NCBI GenBank assembly: GCA_033765145.1
Contig: JANRIH010000032.1
Location: 62,001 to 126,000 of the forward strand
Source of the DNA: JAGVSR01 sp033765145
GTDB lineage: Bacteria; Pseudomonadota; Alphaproteobacteria; Rhizobiales; Hyphomicrobiaceae
Direction of reading: 5' to 3'
DNA: 64,000 nt
The position numbers and the translations under genes were made by a program. Below the pieces are notes generated by a model that searched no databases, was not told the DNA's origin, and was given only the letters and a program-made list of their open reading frames with translations. Shown piece by piece: positions 1-8,773 of this stretch. Positions within the stretch are counted from its first letter, which is position 1, and the number at the start of each line of letters is the position of its first letter.

Positions 1-323
1 CCGACATCCCTGAGCCCGTGGGCGCGATCGTCGCGGACCTGAGTTTCATCGGGCTCGCGAAAGTGTTGCCTTCTCTCCTGCCGTTGGCGGCCGGACGTGC
101 CTGGCTCGTGGCGCTGGTCAAGCCGCAATTCGAAGTCGGGCGCGAGGGCATTGGAAAACGCGGCATCGTCACGGACGACAAGCACCGGCAGTCGGCGCTC
201 GACAACGTCGCCGAATGCGTCGGCGCGACGCCGGGTTGGCGCGTGACAGGAACGATCCCATCGCCTATCGAAGGCGGCTCCGGAAATCGCGAGTTCCTGC
301 TCGGAGCCGTCCATGAGCGCTGA
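1..323 (+). CDS. tlyA: TlyA-family rRNA 2'-O-methyltransferase, C-terminal part
   Basis: This is the last ~106 codons of a gene that begins before the window; the reading frame is open from base 3. TlyA proteins methylate the 2'-OH of cytidines in 16S/23S rRNA using S-adenosylmethionine, and many are annotated as hemolysin A. The visible part has the typical C-terminal landmarks of the FtsJ-like fold: VADLSFIGL (catalytic-type Asp), LVKPQFEVG (catalytic-type Lys) and a terminal GNREFLL (catalytic-type Glu). The N-terminal S4 domain lies outside the window. The stop overlaps the start of the next RNA methyltransferase gene by 11 bases, so the two are probably co-transcribed. Partial only because of the window edge. 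Confidence 0.85.
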   Translation, partial: DIPEPVGAIVADLSFIGLAKVLPSLLPLAAGRAWLVALVKPQFEVGREGIGKRGIVTDDKHRQSALDNVAECVGATPGWRVTGTIPSPIEGGSGNREFLLGAVHER

Positions 324-1557
324 TGCGCAAGATATGATCGAGACTGTGGAGATCGCGCGGCTCGGCGCGAAGGGCGACGGCATTGCCGAACGCGGAGAGG
401 GCGAGCCGGTCTACGTACCATTCGCGCTTCCCGGTGAACGATGGTCGATCGCCCGAAACGGCGCCGCCGTCCGCCTCACGGAAAGCCCCGATCGCGTGGC
501 TGAGAAGTGCCGTCATTTCGGCACATGCGGGGGCTGTGTGGCGCAGCACCTGTCGGACGATCTCTATGCCGCGTGGAAGACGGCGAGCGTCCGCGAGGCT
601 TTTGCTCATCGCGGCATCGACGCCGAAGTCCTGCCCGTCCATCGCATCGGGCCTGGCACGCGTCGCCGAGCGATTCTCGGCATCGTTCGCCGTGGCGATA
701 AGGTCGGCATCGGGTTCCGCGAGGAAGGCCAGCATACCCTCGTCGACATGGCGGAATGCCCGATCCTCGATCCGCTAATCGTCGCCGCATTGCCCGCGCT
801 GCGCGAGATGGGTCGCATCGCCATGCCACACGACACGCCGGGCCGTCTCATCGTGACCCGCGTCGATGCGGGTCTCGATGTCGCCTATACCAATGGCCTC
901 AAGATGCTGAAGCCCGATGAACGGGCCGAGTTGGCGCGCATTGCTTCCGCGGCGCGGGTCACGCGCTTGATCGTCGCTGGTGACCCGATCGTCGTCCGCG
1001 CCGAGCCGTCGATCACGATTGGCGGCGTCGCGATCGACGTGCCGCCCCAGATCTTCCTTCAAGCCGTGCCAGAAGCCGAGCAGATGATGATCGACTTCGT
1101 CGTCGCGGCGCTGCCGAAAAAAGCCAAGAAAGCCGCCGATCTCTTCTCGGGCGTCGGCACCTTCACGCTGCCTCTCGCGCGCCACGTCGCGATGACAGCC
1201 TACGACAGCGACCGCAAGGCGATCACGGCGCTTGAAGCGGCTCACCGCCGCGCGACCGGCCTGAAGCCTGTCGAAGCGCGTGTCCGCGACCTCTTTCGCG
1301 AGCCCCTGTCGCCGAAAGAACTGGAAGCCTTCGATGCTGTCGTGCTCGATCCCCCGCGCGCCGGCGCGGCTGCGCAGACCGAGCGCCTCGCCCGCTCGAA
1401 AGTCCCCGTCGTCGTCGCGGTCAGTTGCGCACCGGCGACACTCGCGCGCGACGCCCGCACACTGATCGACGCAGGATTCAAGATGGGTCCGGTGCAGCCG
1501 ATCGATCAGTTCCTCTGGTCGCCCCACGTCGAGGCGATTACCGTTTTTCGGCGTTGA
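313..1557 (+). CDS. rlmD: Class I RNA m5U methyltransferase, RlmD/RumA-like
   Basis: A 414-residue SAM-dependent uracil-C5 RNA methyltransferase of the TrmA/RlmC/RlmD family. An N-terminal TRAM-like domain (about residues 8-60) is followed by the iron-sulfur cysteines C66, C72, C75 and C149. The F-x-Q SAM contact lies near 248-250, the SAM motif DLFSGVGTF at about 276-284, LDPPRAG at about 345-351 and the catalytic cysteine in SCAPATLARD at C372. All expected catalytic elements are present. Alphaproteobacteria usually have one such enzyme, so the substrate could be U1939 of 23S rRNA, U747, or both; sequence alone does not decide. It overlaps the tlyA stop upstream and runs 20 bases into the 3' end of the opposite-strand sirtuin gene. 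Confidence 0.88.
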   Translation: MSADAQDMIETVEIARLGAKGDGIAERGEGEPVYVPFALPGERWSIARNGAAVRLTESPDRVAEKCRHFGTCGGCVAQHLSDDLYAAWKTASVREAFAHRGIDAEVLPVHRIGPGTRRRAILGIVRRGDKVGIGFREEGQHTLVDMAECPILDPLIVAALPALREMGRIAMPHDTPGRLIVTRVDAGLDVAYTNGLKMLKPDERAELARIASAARVTRLIVAGDPIVVRAEPSITIGGVAIDVPPQIFLQAVPEAEQMMIDFVVAALPKKAKKAADLFSGVGTFTLPLARHVAMTAYDSDRKAITALEAAHRRATGLKPVEARVRDLFREPLSPKELEAFDAVVLDPPRAGAAAQTERLARSKVPVVVAVSCAPATLARDARTLIDAGFKMGPVQPIDQFLWSPHVEAITVFRR

Positions 1558-2251
1558 TCAGCTGTTCCACATACCAGGGCACGACTTCCGTCGCCTTCCC
1601 GTGGTGTGCTTCTGCGAAATAGGACTGGCCTACTGATGGTTCGAGGTTGAGCTCGACCGTATGCGCCCCGTTCCGCCGCGCGAGGGCGACGAACCCGGAC
1701 GCGGGATAGACGTGTCCGCTCGTGCCGATAGAAATGAAGAGATCGGCCTCGTGCAACGCCCGCGCGATCCGCTCCATGTGGTAGGGCATCTCGCCGAACC
1801 AGACGACGTCGGGTCGCATGGCGCCGGCGGCCGAGCAGTTGGGACAGACGCTCTCCAAACTGAGATCGTCCCTCCAGTGTGAGCGCACGTCACACCCCGT
1901 GCACCACGCCTTCAAAGCTTCGCCGTGCATGTGGATGAGGTTTTGGCTGCCGGCCATTTCATGCAGTGGATCGATGTTCTGGGTCACGACAGTCACGGTG
2001 CCGGGACGCGCAGCTTCCAGGTCTGCTAGGGCGAAATGCGCGGCATTGGGCTGAACCGTCTTATGTGCGCGGCGGCGCATGTTATAGAAGTCGAGTACCT
2101 TTTTCGGGTCCCTTACGAAGGCATCCGGTGTCGCGACGTCCTCGATCTTGTACTTTTCCCAAAGACCGCCTTTCGTTCGAAACGTATCGATACCGGACTC
2201 GGCCGAGATGCCGGCGCCGGTCAATATGACGATCGACTGGAATTCTGCCAT
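1538..2251 (-). CDS. cobB: NAD-dependent protein deacylase (sirtuin)
   Basis: A 237-residue sirtuin that removes acyl groups from lysine using NAD+. Visible motifs are TGAGIS (11-16), QNID (91-94), the catalytic histidine in HMHGE (H109), and a zinc site made of C117, C120, C136 and C139. Residues Y56 and R59 in FYNMR match the Tyr-x-x-Arg signature of class III sirtuins such as E. coli CobB and SIRT5, so desuccinylase/demalonylase activity as well as deacetylation is likely (inference from the family). The gene stands alone on the minus strand, and its 3' end overlaps the rlmD 3' end by 20 bases tail to tail. Confidence 0.93.
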   Translation of the reverse strand: MAEFQSIVILTGAGISAESGIDTFRTKGGLWEKYKIEDVATPDAFVRDPKKVLDFYNMRRRAHKTVQPNAAHFALADLEAARPGTVTVVTQNIDPLHEMAGSQNLIHMHGEALKAWCTGCDVRSHWRDDLSLESVCPNCSAAGAMRPDVVWFGEMPYHMERIARALHEADLFISIGTSGHVYPASGFVALARRNGAHTVELNLEPSVGQSYFAEAHHGKATEVVPWYVEQLINAEKR

Positions 2252-2311
2252 CCGCGTGTGCTGTCCTTGCGTTAGTCTTCGGCATTCATGTGCGACAAAT
2301 GGGAGTTTCGT

Positions 2312-3364
2312 ATGACTTCGGAGATTACAGCCGCCCGCGAGTTGGCGTCAGGCCTCGCACGCTTCGGGTGGTACACGGGGATCGGCGCGCTCGCGGAACG
2401 TCGGGCCGCGAGAGCTGGCGCACCGCGACCGCCACGCCCGGCAGGCCGCGTCGTCCCCGATAGCCGGACGATCATGACGGACATTCTGGATCTCTTCCGG
2501 CGCGATGCCGCACTCGTTCGCGACGGCGCGGCAGCCGCGACCTCGGACGATGGTTCGGCAAGCTTCGCCGATCACATCGATCGCCTGCGTGCGATGTTCC
2601 TCGACCTGCCCCGCGCCGCCGAGCGCCGCGCCGACCACGAGACGACGACCGCCCGCACCCATGCCGGCGAGACGCACCTCCCGGACTACTTCGTGCAGGA
2701 CTTCCATTTCCAGAACGGCGGCTACCTCTCCGACAAGTCCGCGCGCCTCTACGACGTCCAGGTCGAGACACTGTTCCGGGGCACGGCCCACGCCATGCGC
2801 CGCCAGGCTCTCCGCCCTATTGCCGACTTCATGATGGGGCGCGACCAGCGCATGATGTCCCTGCTCGACATCGCCTGCGGGACCGGGCGCTTCCTTCGCG
2901 AAGTTCGACGTGCCTATCCAGCCTTGGCGCTGACGGGGCTCGATCTCTCGCGGCCCTACCTCAACGAGGCCGAGCGGGCCATGCGGGGCCTCCGTCCTGC
3001 GAGCTGGCTCGAAGCAAATGCCGAAGCGATACCCCTGGAGGACGCGAGCCAGGACATCGTGACGTCCATCTATCTCTTTCACGAGCTGCCGCCCGAGGTG
3101 CGCCGGATCGTGGCGCGCGAGATCGCGCGCGTGCTGAAACCCGGCGGTGTTTTTGTTTTCGTCGATAGCCTCCAGAAGGGCGATCGGGAGGGTGGATGGG
3201 ACGGCTTCCTCGAAGGCTTTCCGGAGCGCTTCCATGAGCCCTATTATCGGCACTATACGATCGACGACCTCGACGCCGTGTTCGCAGAATGCGGCCTCGC
3301 CGCAGTCAGTGCGTGGCCGGCGTTCCTGTCGAAGGTGATGGTGAGGCGCAAGCTCACGGCATGA
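2312..3364 (+). CDS. Class I SAM-dependent methyltransferase, substrate unknown
   Basis: A ~350-residue protein with a Rossmann-type methyltransferase domain in its second half: motif I LDIACGTGRF at about 185-194, an acidic strand-2 end (TGLDLS), a post-motif IYLFHELP and KPGGVFVFVDS. The N-terminal ~180 residues are not recognised and may determine the substrate. The ATG at 2312 is preferred because GGGAG lies 6-7 bases upstream of it; an in-frame ATG at 2288 would add eight residues without a clear ribosome site. The last bases form an ATGA overlap with the next gene (PP-loop ATPase), so translation is probably coupled. No small-molecule or protein substrate can be assigned from the sequence. 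Confidence 0.85.
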   Translation: MTSEITAARELASGLARFGWYTGIGALAERRAARAGAPRPPRPAGRVVPDSRTIMTDILDLFRRDAALVRDGAAAATSDDGSASFADHIDRLRAMFLDLPRAAERRADHETTTARTHAGETHLPDYFVQDFHFQNGGYLSDKSARLYDVQVETLFRGTAHAMRRQALRPIADFMMGRDQRMMSLLDIACGTGRFLREVRRAYPALALTGLDLSRPYLNEAERAMRGLRPASWLEANAEAIPLEDASQDIVTSIYLFHELPPEVRRIVAREIARVLKPGGVFVFVDSLQKGDREGGWDGFLEGFPERFHEPYYRHYTIDDLDAVFAECGLAAVSAWPAFLSKVMVRRKLTA

Positions 3365-4083
3365 AGATCCTTCTGAGTTGGTCGAGCGGCAAGGACAGCG
3401 CCTGGTCGCTGCACCTTCTGCGCGCTGATCCCAAAATCGAAGTCGTGGGACTTGTGACCACGACCAACGCCGCTTTCGACCGTGTGGCCATGCACGGCGT
3501 CCGGCGCGAAATTCTCGAAGCGCAGGCTCGCGCCGCCGGTCTGCCGCTCCACGTCATTCCGCTGCCCTGGCCCTGCTCGAACGAGGACTACGAGCGCCTC
3601 ATGGGCCGGTTCGTCGCCGATGCCGTGGCCGCCGGGATCGAGGCGATGGCCTTCGGCGATCTCTTTCTCGAGGACATCCGCCGTTACCGCGAAACGAAAC
3701 TCGCCGGCACAGGTCTTGAGCCAAAGTTCCCGCTTTGGCGGAAGCCGACCCGCGCTCTCGCCGAGGAGATGATTGCGGGCGGCCTTGATACGATCATCGT
3801 GACCGTCGATCCTTCAAAAATCGACCCGTCGTTCGCAGGTCGCCGCTTCGATCGCGCATTCCTCTCCGATCTGCCGGCGGGCGTCGATCCCTGCGGCGAG
3901 AACGGCGAGTTTCACACCTGTGTTGTCGCGGGTCCGATGTTCGCGCACGCCCTGCCGGTTACGATCGGGGAGACGGTCCACCGCGATGGTTTTGTCTTTA
4001 CCGATGTAACATTGAACCGGCCGCATTCGGGCCGCGTCCAAGGCGCCACGCCATCGCGCGAGCAGGACCTCACTGCGCCGTGA
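3361..4083 (+). CDS. PP-loop ATPase, diphthine-ammonia ligase-like (DUF71)
   Basis: A 240-residue adenine nucleotide alpha-hydrolase-like protein. The N-terminal PP-loop SSGKDS (8-13) binds ATP. The segments FGDLFLEDIR (about 98-107) and GENGEFHT (about 179-186) are hallmarks of the DUF71/Dph6 family, whose eukaryotic and archaeal members amidate diphthine on EF2. Bacteria lack diphthamide, so the bacterial substrate is unknown; ATP-dependent amidation or a related adenylation is a family-based inference. The ATG at 3361 overlaps the upstream methyltransferase stop (ATGA). Its 3' end overlaps the opposite-strand SCPU gene by 14 bases. Confidence 0.85.
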   Translation: MKILLSWSSGKDSAWSLHLLRADPKIEVVGLVTTTNAAFDRVAMHGVRREILEAQARAAGLPLHVIPLPWPCSNEDYERLMGRFVADAVAAGIEAMAFGDLFLEDIRRYRETKLAGTGLEPKFPLWRKPTRALAEEMIAGGLDTIIVTVDPSKIDPSFAGRRFDRAFLSDLPAGVDPCGENGEFHTCVVAGPMFAHALPVTIGETVHRDGFVFTDVTLNRPHSGRVQGATPSREQDLTAP

Positions 4084-5080
4084 CGGTGATCCTAAGCGTA
4101 TCCGAGTACCCGCCCGAGATGAGGCGCTGCGACGGTGTCTGCGGTGTTATCGTCACGGACAGGCTGCCAGTCGGGGTTGCCGACGCGGTCGTCGCACTTG
4201 TGCCGGTTTCGACGCCGCTCGCCGTGGGGATGGTCGCTGTGTTGAGATTGGATGTGGCGCCCGAGAACGTGGCGGCGGCGGTGTAATTGATCATGTTCGA
4301 GAAGCCCGAGGGAGCTGAACCAGCATTCTTCACGGCGCCGCTCAGCGAACGCGCCTGGACCGCCGTCAGAGAATTGCACACGACGTTGGCATAGCTGCGC
4401 GTGATGGGCGTCGTCGCGACGACGCCGCCGCTTGCAACCGGAATAGTCGCACTATCGGCAGTGGGTGACGTCACGCCGCCGATCGTGCACGAGAGCGCGA
4501 CGGTTCCAGTGACTGAGAAAGCCTGGCTCGTCAGCTGGGTGACGTTGCCGTTCTGCCGGATGTTGAATGTTCGGAGCGATGGCGCGTCGCTGTAGCTGCC
4601 GGCGCGTTGCGGTGAACCGGGAACCTGACGGAAGTAGGCGGTCACTGTGGTCGAAAAGGCCCTGTTGTTGAGATTGGCACCCGCGGACGTGAAGGCCGAG
4701 ATGAGGATGCTTGCGGCAGCGGGGACGCCGCCGCCGGTGTAGAGAAGTGACGTCCCGCCGCCCGACGCCGTCGTGATGGTGTAGGGCAGTGTCGCCCCGC
4801 CGCCGGACCGGGCCATGGTCGCTGGAAGGCTTGTCCTGTGGAACGCGATGCCGACCCGGCACGTGCCCGCGGTCGCGTTGGTGTCGTAGGTTCCCGAGAT
4901 CGTGAACGTGACGGACTGCGCGACCGGTGCGGTCGGCGGCGTATATGTGCCGGTATTGGCGGACAGCGGTGAGACCGACAAGCCGGCCGAATTGATCGTG
5001 CAGCGCGCATCAGCCGACGTCGCGACGGTCATCGCGGCGACGATTATCGCGAGACAAACGAACAGTGAGCGGGATCTCAT
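4070..5080 (-). CDS. Spore coat U domain protein, two-domain pilus tip-like (CsuE-like)
   Basis: A 336-residue exported protein. A signal peptide (hydrophobic 6-20, cleavage near the ADA-R junction at 25/26) precedes two SCPU-type beta domains of about 150 residues each. The second ends in YSDTLRITVTAQ, the usual C-terminal donor-strand/groove ending of archaic pilus subunits. Length and two-domain layout match CsuE-type tip adhesins, in contrast to the single-domain subunit at the other end of the operon. It is the last gene of the minus-strand pilus operon and overlaps the usher stop by an ATGA. A role as adhesive tip is inferred from layout and position. Confidence 0.82.
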   Translation of the reverse strand: MRSRSLFVCLAIIVAAMTVATSADARCTINSAGLSVSPLSANTGTYTPPTAPVAQSVTFTISGTYDTNATAGTCRVGIAFHRTSLPATMARSGGGATLPYTITTASGGGTSLLYTGGGVPAAASILISAFTSAGANLNNRAFSTTVTAYFRQVPGSPQRAGSYSDAPSLRTFNIRQNGNVTQLTSQAFSVTGTVALSCTIGGVTSPTADSATIPVASGGVVATTPITRSYANVVCNSLTAVQARSLSGAVKNAGSAPSGFSNMINYTAAATFSGATSNLNTATIPTASGVETGTSATTASATPTGSLSVTITPQTPSQRLISGGYSDTLRITVTAQ

Positions 5081-7779
5081 GGGGCGCGCTCCTCGGACGG
5101 TTGCAGGGTTCCGACTTTGACGAGGCCTTCAGCCCCCGCCGGCACGTCGAGGGTGTAGACGAGCATTCCCTCCTCGGTCGGCATTTCGACCGTCCAGCGT
5201 CCGGGCGCCAGACCCTCGGCGCCGAACCGGCCTTCGCCGTTCGTGAACAAGGCGACGGTCGTGGCCTCGGACCCCTCGATTCGGGCCGAGCCTGCCAAGA
5301 GGGAAAGCGGGGAGCCGTCTCGTGTCAGCAGCGTGCCGTAAACCGTCACGGAATTGGCGGAGCCGACGGAAAAGATATGACCGGCCTTGTACGGAGCGAA
5401 CGTGTCGAACGAGCCGCTGCCGAGGCTGTAGCCGAGCGGCAGATCGGTGACGTCGATGGCGGTCGAACTCGGCTGATACGCCGGCAGGTCGCCAATGAGC
5501 CCGTTGCCCCACTGATCGGCGACCGCGCGAGGTTCGTCGAGATTGCCGGCCGAGACGTCGTGTCCGTCCAGGCTTTCATGCGGAACCACAACGGCGAACG
5601 CGCCGCCGCGGACCGGTGCGCCGAAGGCGACCTTGTCGCCGGCGAATGCAATGGCCGTCCCAACGCGAAGAGACGTGCGCTGGCGTGAGAAGGCTTCGAG
5701 GCCGTCGGAGATGCGAACGTCGTCGGCGTCGGCATAGTGGGAGAGCCGCAGCTCCGCGCGGTTGCCATAGTAGGTTCCGCCGGCAGAGACGGATGCCGAA
5801 TTGTCGTACCCGCGGCTCTGGACGTCGACGCTCGTGTCCCACCGTCCGACGCCCGCGCCGTCCGTCCGATAGGCGGAAAGCGTGGCCTGCTGCCCGAGAG
5901 TGTCGTAGCCCGACGCGAGCGACGTGGCTTCGTCCGGCCGGACGTTGAGGCGCACGCCCACACGAAATTCCGGATCGATGGGGGTCGCCGTTTCGAGATC
6001 GTGCAGGAGGAGTTCGTTCGAATACCCGACGGTCATGCTGGCGCTGGCGAGTTCACCGATCGGCGCCGAGATCGTCACATCCGCCCCGTACCGGTCGCCC
6101 TCGATCCGATAGGGCGACCGCCTAGCCCGATCCACTTCGTCGAATTGATAACGCAGAGACAGGGTCGCCATGACCTCGTCGTAGACGGGAACGGAGTACG
6201 ATCCGTCGAGGCGCAACCAGTAGGTGGATTCGGGGAACACGATCCCGTCGGCTGTCGCAAGGAACTCGCCGGGTGTGTGGAAGTCCGGGCTTCGGTATTC
6301 GGCGAGGAACGAGACGCTCTCCCGGCGTGACGAGCCGATCGCGTCGAAATTGAAGAGCCGCCAGTCGAAACTGAATGCGGTGCCGTCTCCCGGCGCGCCA
6401 GTCGAGTAGGCCGCATGAAGCCCGACGACACCCCAGTTCGTCCCCAAGACGACGCCGGCCCCGCCCATCACGACATCGAGGTCGCCCTGCAGGTCAGCCT
6501 CGGCCGTCACGTCGTCCGTGAGGCCGACACGCGCGAAACTGGACGCCATGAACGCGTCGGCCGCATACGTGCGTTCGTTATCGAGGAGGTAGGATGGAAG
6601 GCCGCCCGCGATCGCCCACTCGCTTTTACCCTCCGCGAGCAGTCCCGGATCTGAATAGGAATTGAACTGAAGCGATCGGCGCTCGCCCGCTTCATCGACG
6701 ATGACGAGCTCCACGTTGTTGGCTCCAGCGGCGAGATTGAAATCACGCAGTGTGTAGTTTCCGGGTCGAAGCTTCATTTGTTGTAGGCTGGCGCCGTTGA
6801 CGATGACCTCGACGCTGCTCGAACGCTCGAGACGAAACGAGTTGCGGCCGGTCGAGACGATGCTCTCGCCTGGGTTGAGTTTGCGGCCGGATTTTTCGAT
6901 TGATAATCCGAGGATGTCCGCACTGTGCTGCAGCGGCTGAGCGATCGGATCGGTGTCGCCGAGCATGACGCGGACTTCATGCTCGGGGATATCGTACACG
7001 AGCCGCGACGTCTGACGCTTGAAGCCGGCGGCGTGACCGTAGGTGCAAATGGCGGTCTCGGGACAGATCGTGATGTCCGTCTCCCCATCGTACGCGGCGC
7101 GGTTCTCGACGACGACGCTCCCGACGCGGACGGCGGACTCGAGTTCCAACCGTCCGCTCGGCTGATCCTCGTAGATGCTGCCCTTGGGTCCCGCAGTGTC
7201 CCAGTACTGGTCGATGCCGCCGAAAATGTTGAGATAGCCGGCGGCGAATTCAGGCAACGTGAGCGCGCCGCTGACGATTTGGCCGTTGCGGTGGCCGACG
7301 CTGAGATGTCCGGTCGGGCGCTGCTCCGGGGTGAGCGCGATGGCCAGTTCCTGCAAGCCTGGGTCGAACGACAGTGCGATGCCGGACGCGGGAAATGCCG
7401 CAACAGGAATGTACGCGCCATGCGCGGCTTCGATCGCCTTGAGCGCCAGGAGCGTCTCTTCGTTGAGAATGGATGTGATGCGGGATACGAGCGACGTCGC
7501 CTCGACGAGGATGGCGTCCTCTGCCGTGATCTGCACCACGACGTCGCCCAGCGATTGTCCGTGATCCGTGATCGGCACCGTGATTGTGATCGTGCGGCCG
7601 GTGGGATTTAGCCGGCTGGTAATCTCTTGCGCGTATTCGATCGCGACGGCCGCCGTGACGGACGTGAGAGCGAGGACGATCAGGGCCAGATGTGCGGCGA
7701 GACACAAGCCCACCCCGTGCGGCAGCGGCGAAGTCCGCCGCCACACATCGAGGCATGCCCATCGTAGTCCGAGCCGCAC
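5077..7779 (-). CDS. Outer-membrane usher of an archaic chaperone-usher pilus (CsuD-like)
   Basis: A 900-residue usher, the outer-membrane pore that receives chaperone-subunit complexes and assembles the pilus. An N-terminal hydrophobic signal (about 25-47) leads into an N-terminal chaperone-binding region. A barrel follows, with the usher-typical stretch SSVEVIVNGASLQQMKLRPG then NYTLRDF, GANNVELVIVDEAG and many alternating strands. A C-terminal carboxypeptidase-like region (LLTRDGSPLSLLAGSARIEG) closes the protein. It is somewhat longer than typical ushers (about 800-850 residues) and diverged. The annotated start is GTG with a weak ribosome site, so the true start may be a little downstream. 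Its stop overlaps the tip gene start by 4 bases. Confidence 0.85.
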   Translation of the reverse strand: MRLGLRWACLDVWRRTSPLPHGVGLCLAAHLALIVLALTSVTAAVAIEYAQEITSRLNPTGRTITITVPITDHGQSLGDVVVQITAEDAILVEATSLVSRITSILNEETLLALKAIEAAHGAYIPVAAFPASGIALSFDPGLQELAIALTPEQRPTGHLSVGHRNGQIVSGALTLPEFAAGYLNIFGGIDQYWDTAGPKGSIYEDQPSGRLELESAVRVGSVVVENRAAYDGETDITICPETAICTYGHAAGFKRQTSRLVYDIPEHEVRVMLGDTDPIAQPLQHSADILGLSIEKSGRKLNPGESIVSTGRNSFRLERSSSVEVIVNGASLQQMKLRPGNYTLRDFNLAAGANNVELVIVDEAGERRSLQFNSYSDPGLLAEGKSEWAIAGGLPSYLLDNERTYAADAFMASSFARVGLTDDVTAEADLQGDLDVVMGGAGVVLGTNWGVVGLHAAYSTGAPGDGTAFSFDWRLFNFDAIGSSRRESVSFLAEYRSPDFHTPGEFLATADGIVFPESTYWLRLDGSYSVPVYDEVMATLSLRYQFDEVDRARRSPYRIEGDRYGADVTISAPIGELASASMTVGYSNELLLHDLETATPIDPEFRVGVRLNVRPDEATSLASGYDTLGQQATLSAYRTDGAGVGRWDTSVDVQSRGYDNSASVSAGGTYYGNRAELRLSHYADADDVRISDGLEAFSRQRTSLRVGTAIAFAGDKVAFGAPVRGGAFAVVVPHESLDGHDVSAGNLDEPRAVADQWGNGLIGDLPAYQPSSTAIDVTDLPLGYSLGSGSFDTFAPYKAGHIFSVGSANSVTVYGTLLTRDGSPLSLLAGSARIEGSEATTVALFTNGEGRFGAEGLAPGRWTVEMPTEEGMLVYTLDVPAGAEGLVKVGTLQPSEERAP

Positions 7780-7940
7780 GGGACTGCTGTCTCAATTCTT
7801 CCCACGCGCACGTTCTTTTCCTTGTAAGCACGGCCGCAACAAGCAGGCGCGCCCGACCCCTGACATGTCAGGCTAAGGTGCGACGCCTGGAACTGTTCCC
7901 GATTTCGCGGGTCGGGATGGCCCGCGCACGTCGGCGGGAA

Positions 7941-8681
7941 CTACCTCTTCGGTTTCATCTCGATCGCGGCCTCGAAGCCCTGGGCCCCCGGCGGCAATTC
8001 GACAGGAAGCGTGAACTTTCGGCGGCGACCAGGCTGTACGAGACCGATGCCGATCCGGTCGCCGAGCATCGCCGGCGACAATGTATGCTCCCAGCCATCG
8101 CCATTGAGGTGCATCGTGGCTTGCGGCAGGAGCGCGTGGACCTTGGACACATTCTCAACAGTGACGACGGGATATTTCTTCCCGTTCTTTGCCGTCGAGG
8201 CGCCGGTGCCGACGATTTTCAACGCGGGCTGACCTTGAGCAGGCGCGACATTGATCATGACGCCGAGGCTCATGACGACTTGAACGCCGACGCTCTGGCG
8301 CGCCAACTTCACCGGAAGCTGATTGATGAACAAGAGGAAGCTCTCGCTCGTATCCATGAGCGGCTCCCCGAGCCACTGCACGCGGAAGTTCTGAGTGCCG
8401 CCCGGCGGGATCATCGCCTGCGGCGGCATGATCAGGAATTCCTCGCCCGCCTTCGATGTCGACTGACGGCCGTTCTCGTCGAGCTTCAGCCGCGCGATGA
8501 CGGCCTCGACCGGCAGCGGTTCGGTCGAGTTGTTCGTGACCGTGACGCGCGCCGTTGCCTTGGAGCCGGCGGCCATCATCTCGACCTGCATCGGCGAAAC
8601 GGTCATCGCCTTGGCAGCGAACGAGGACATGAGCGCGAACGTGATACCGGCACAGAAGGTCAGCATCTTGCGAGCGGACAT
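7941..8681 (-). CDS. Periplasmic pilus chaperone (PapD/CsuC-like)
   Basis: A 246-residue periplasmic chaperone with two immunoglobulin-like domains. The signal peptide occupies about residues 1-25. The mature N-terminus starts with MTVSPMQVEMMAAGSKATA, and the first domain contains PPGGTQNFRVQWLG, the region that carries the subunit-capping strand in the PapD family. The second domain spans about 150-246. The gene has a good AGGAG ribosome site 6-7 bases before the ATG. It lies between the major subunit-like gene (92-base gap) and the usher (161-base gap), the standard order of Csu-type operons. It would hold SCPU subunits in an unfolded-safe state and deliver them to the usher. Confidence 0.88.
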   Translation of the reverse strand: MSARKMLTFCAGITFALMSSFAAKAMTVSPMQVEMMAAGSKATARVTVTNNSTEPLPVEAVIARLKLDENGRQSTSKAGEEFLIMPPQAMIPPGGTQNFRVQWLGEPLMDTSESFLLFINQLPVKLARQSVGVQVVMSLGVMINVAPAQGQPALKIVGTGASTAKNGKKYPVVTVENVSKVHALLPQATMHLNGDGWEHTLSPAMLGDRIGIGLVQPGRRRKFTLPVELPPGAQGFEAAIEMKPKR

Positions 8682-8773
8682 GATGACTCCTGAATGATGC
8701 GAGAAGCGAGTGGAGGGATCGGCCGGAGACGATCCGGCCGATCCAGTTCTCGAGGCGAGGGACGGCGCGCCGA

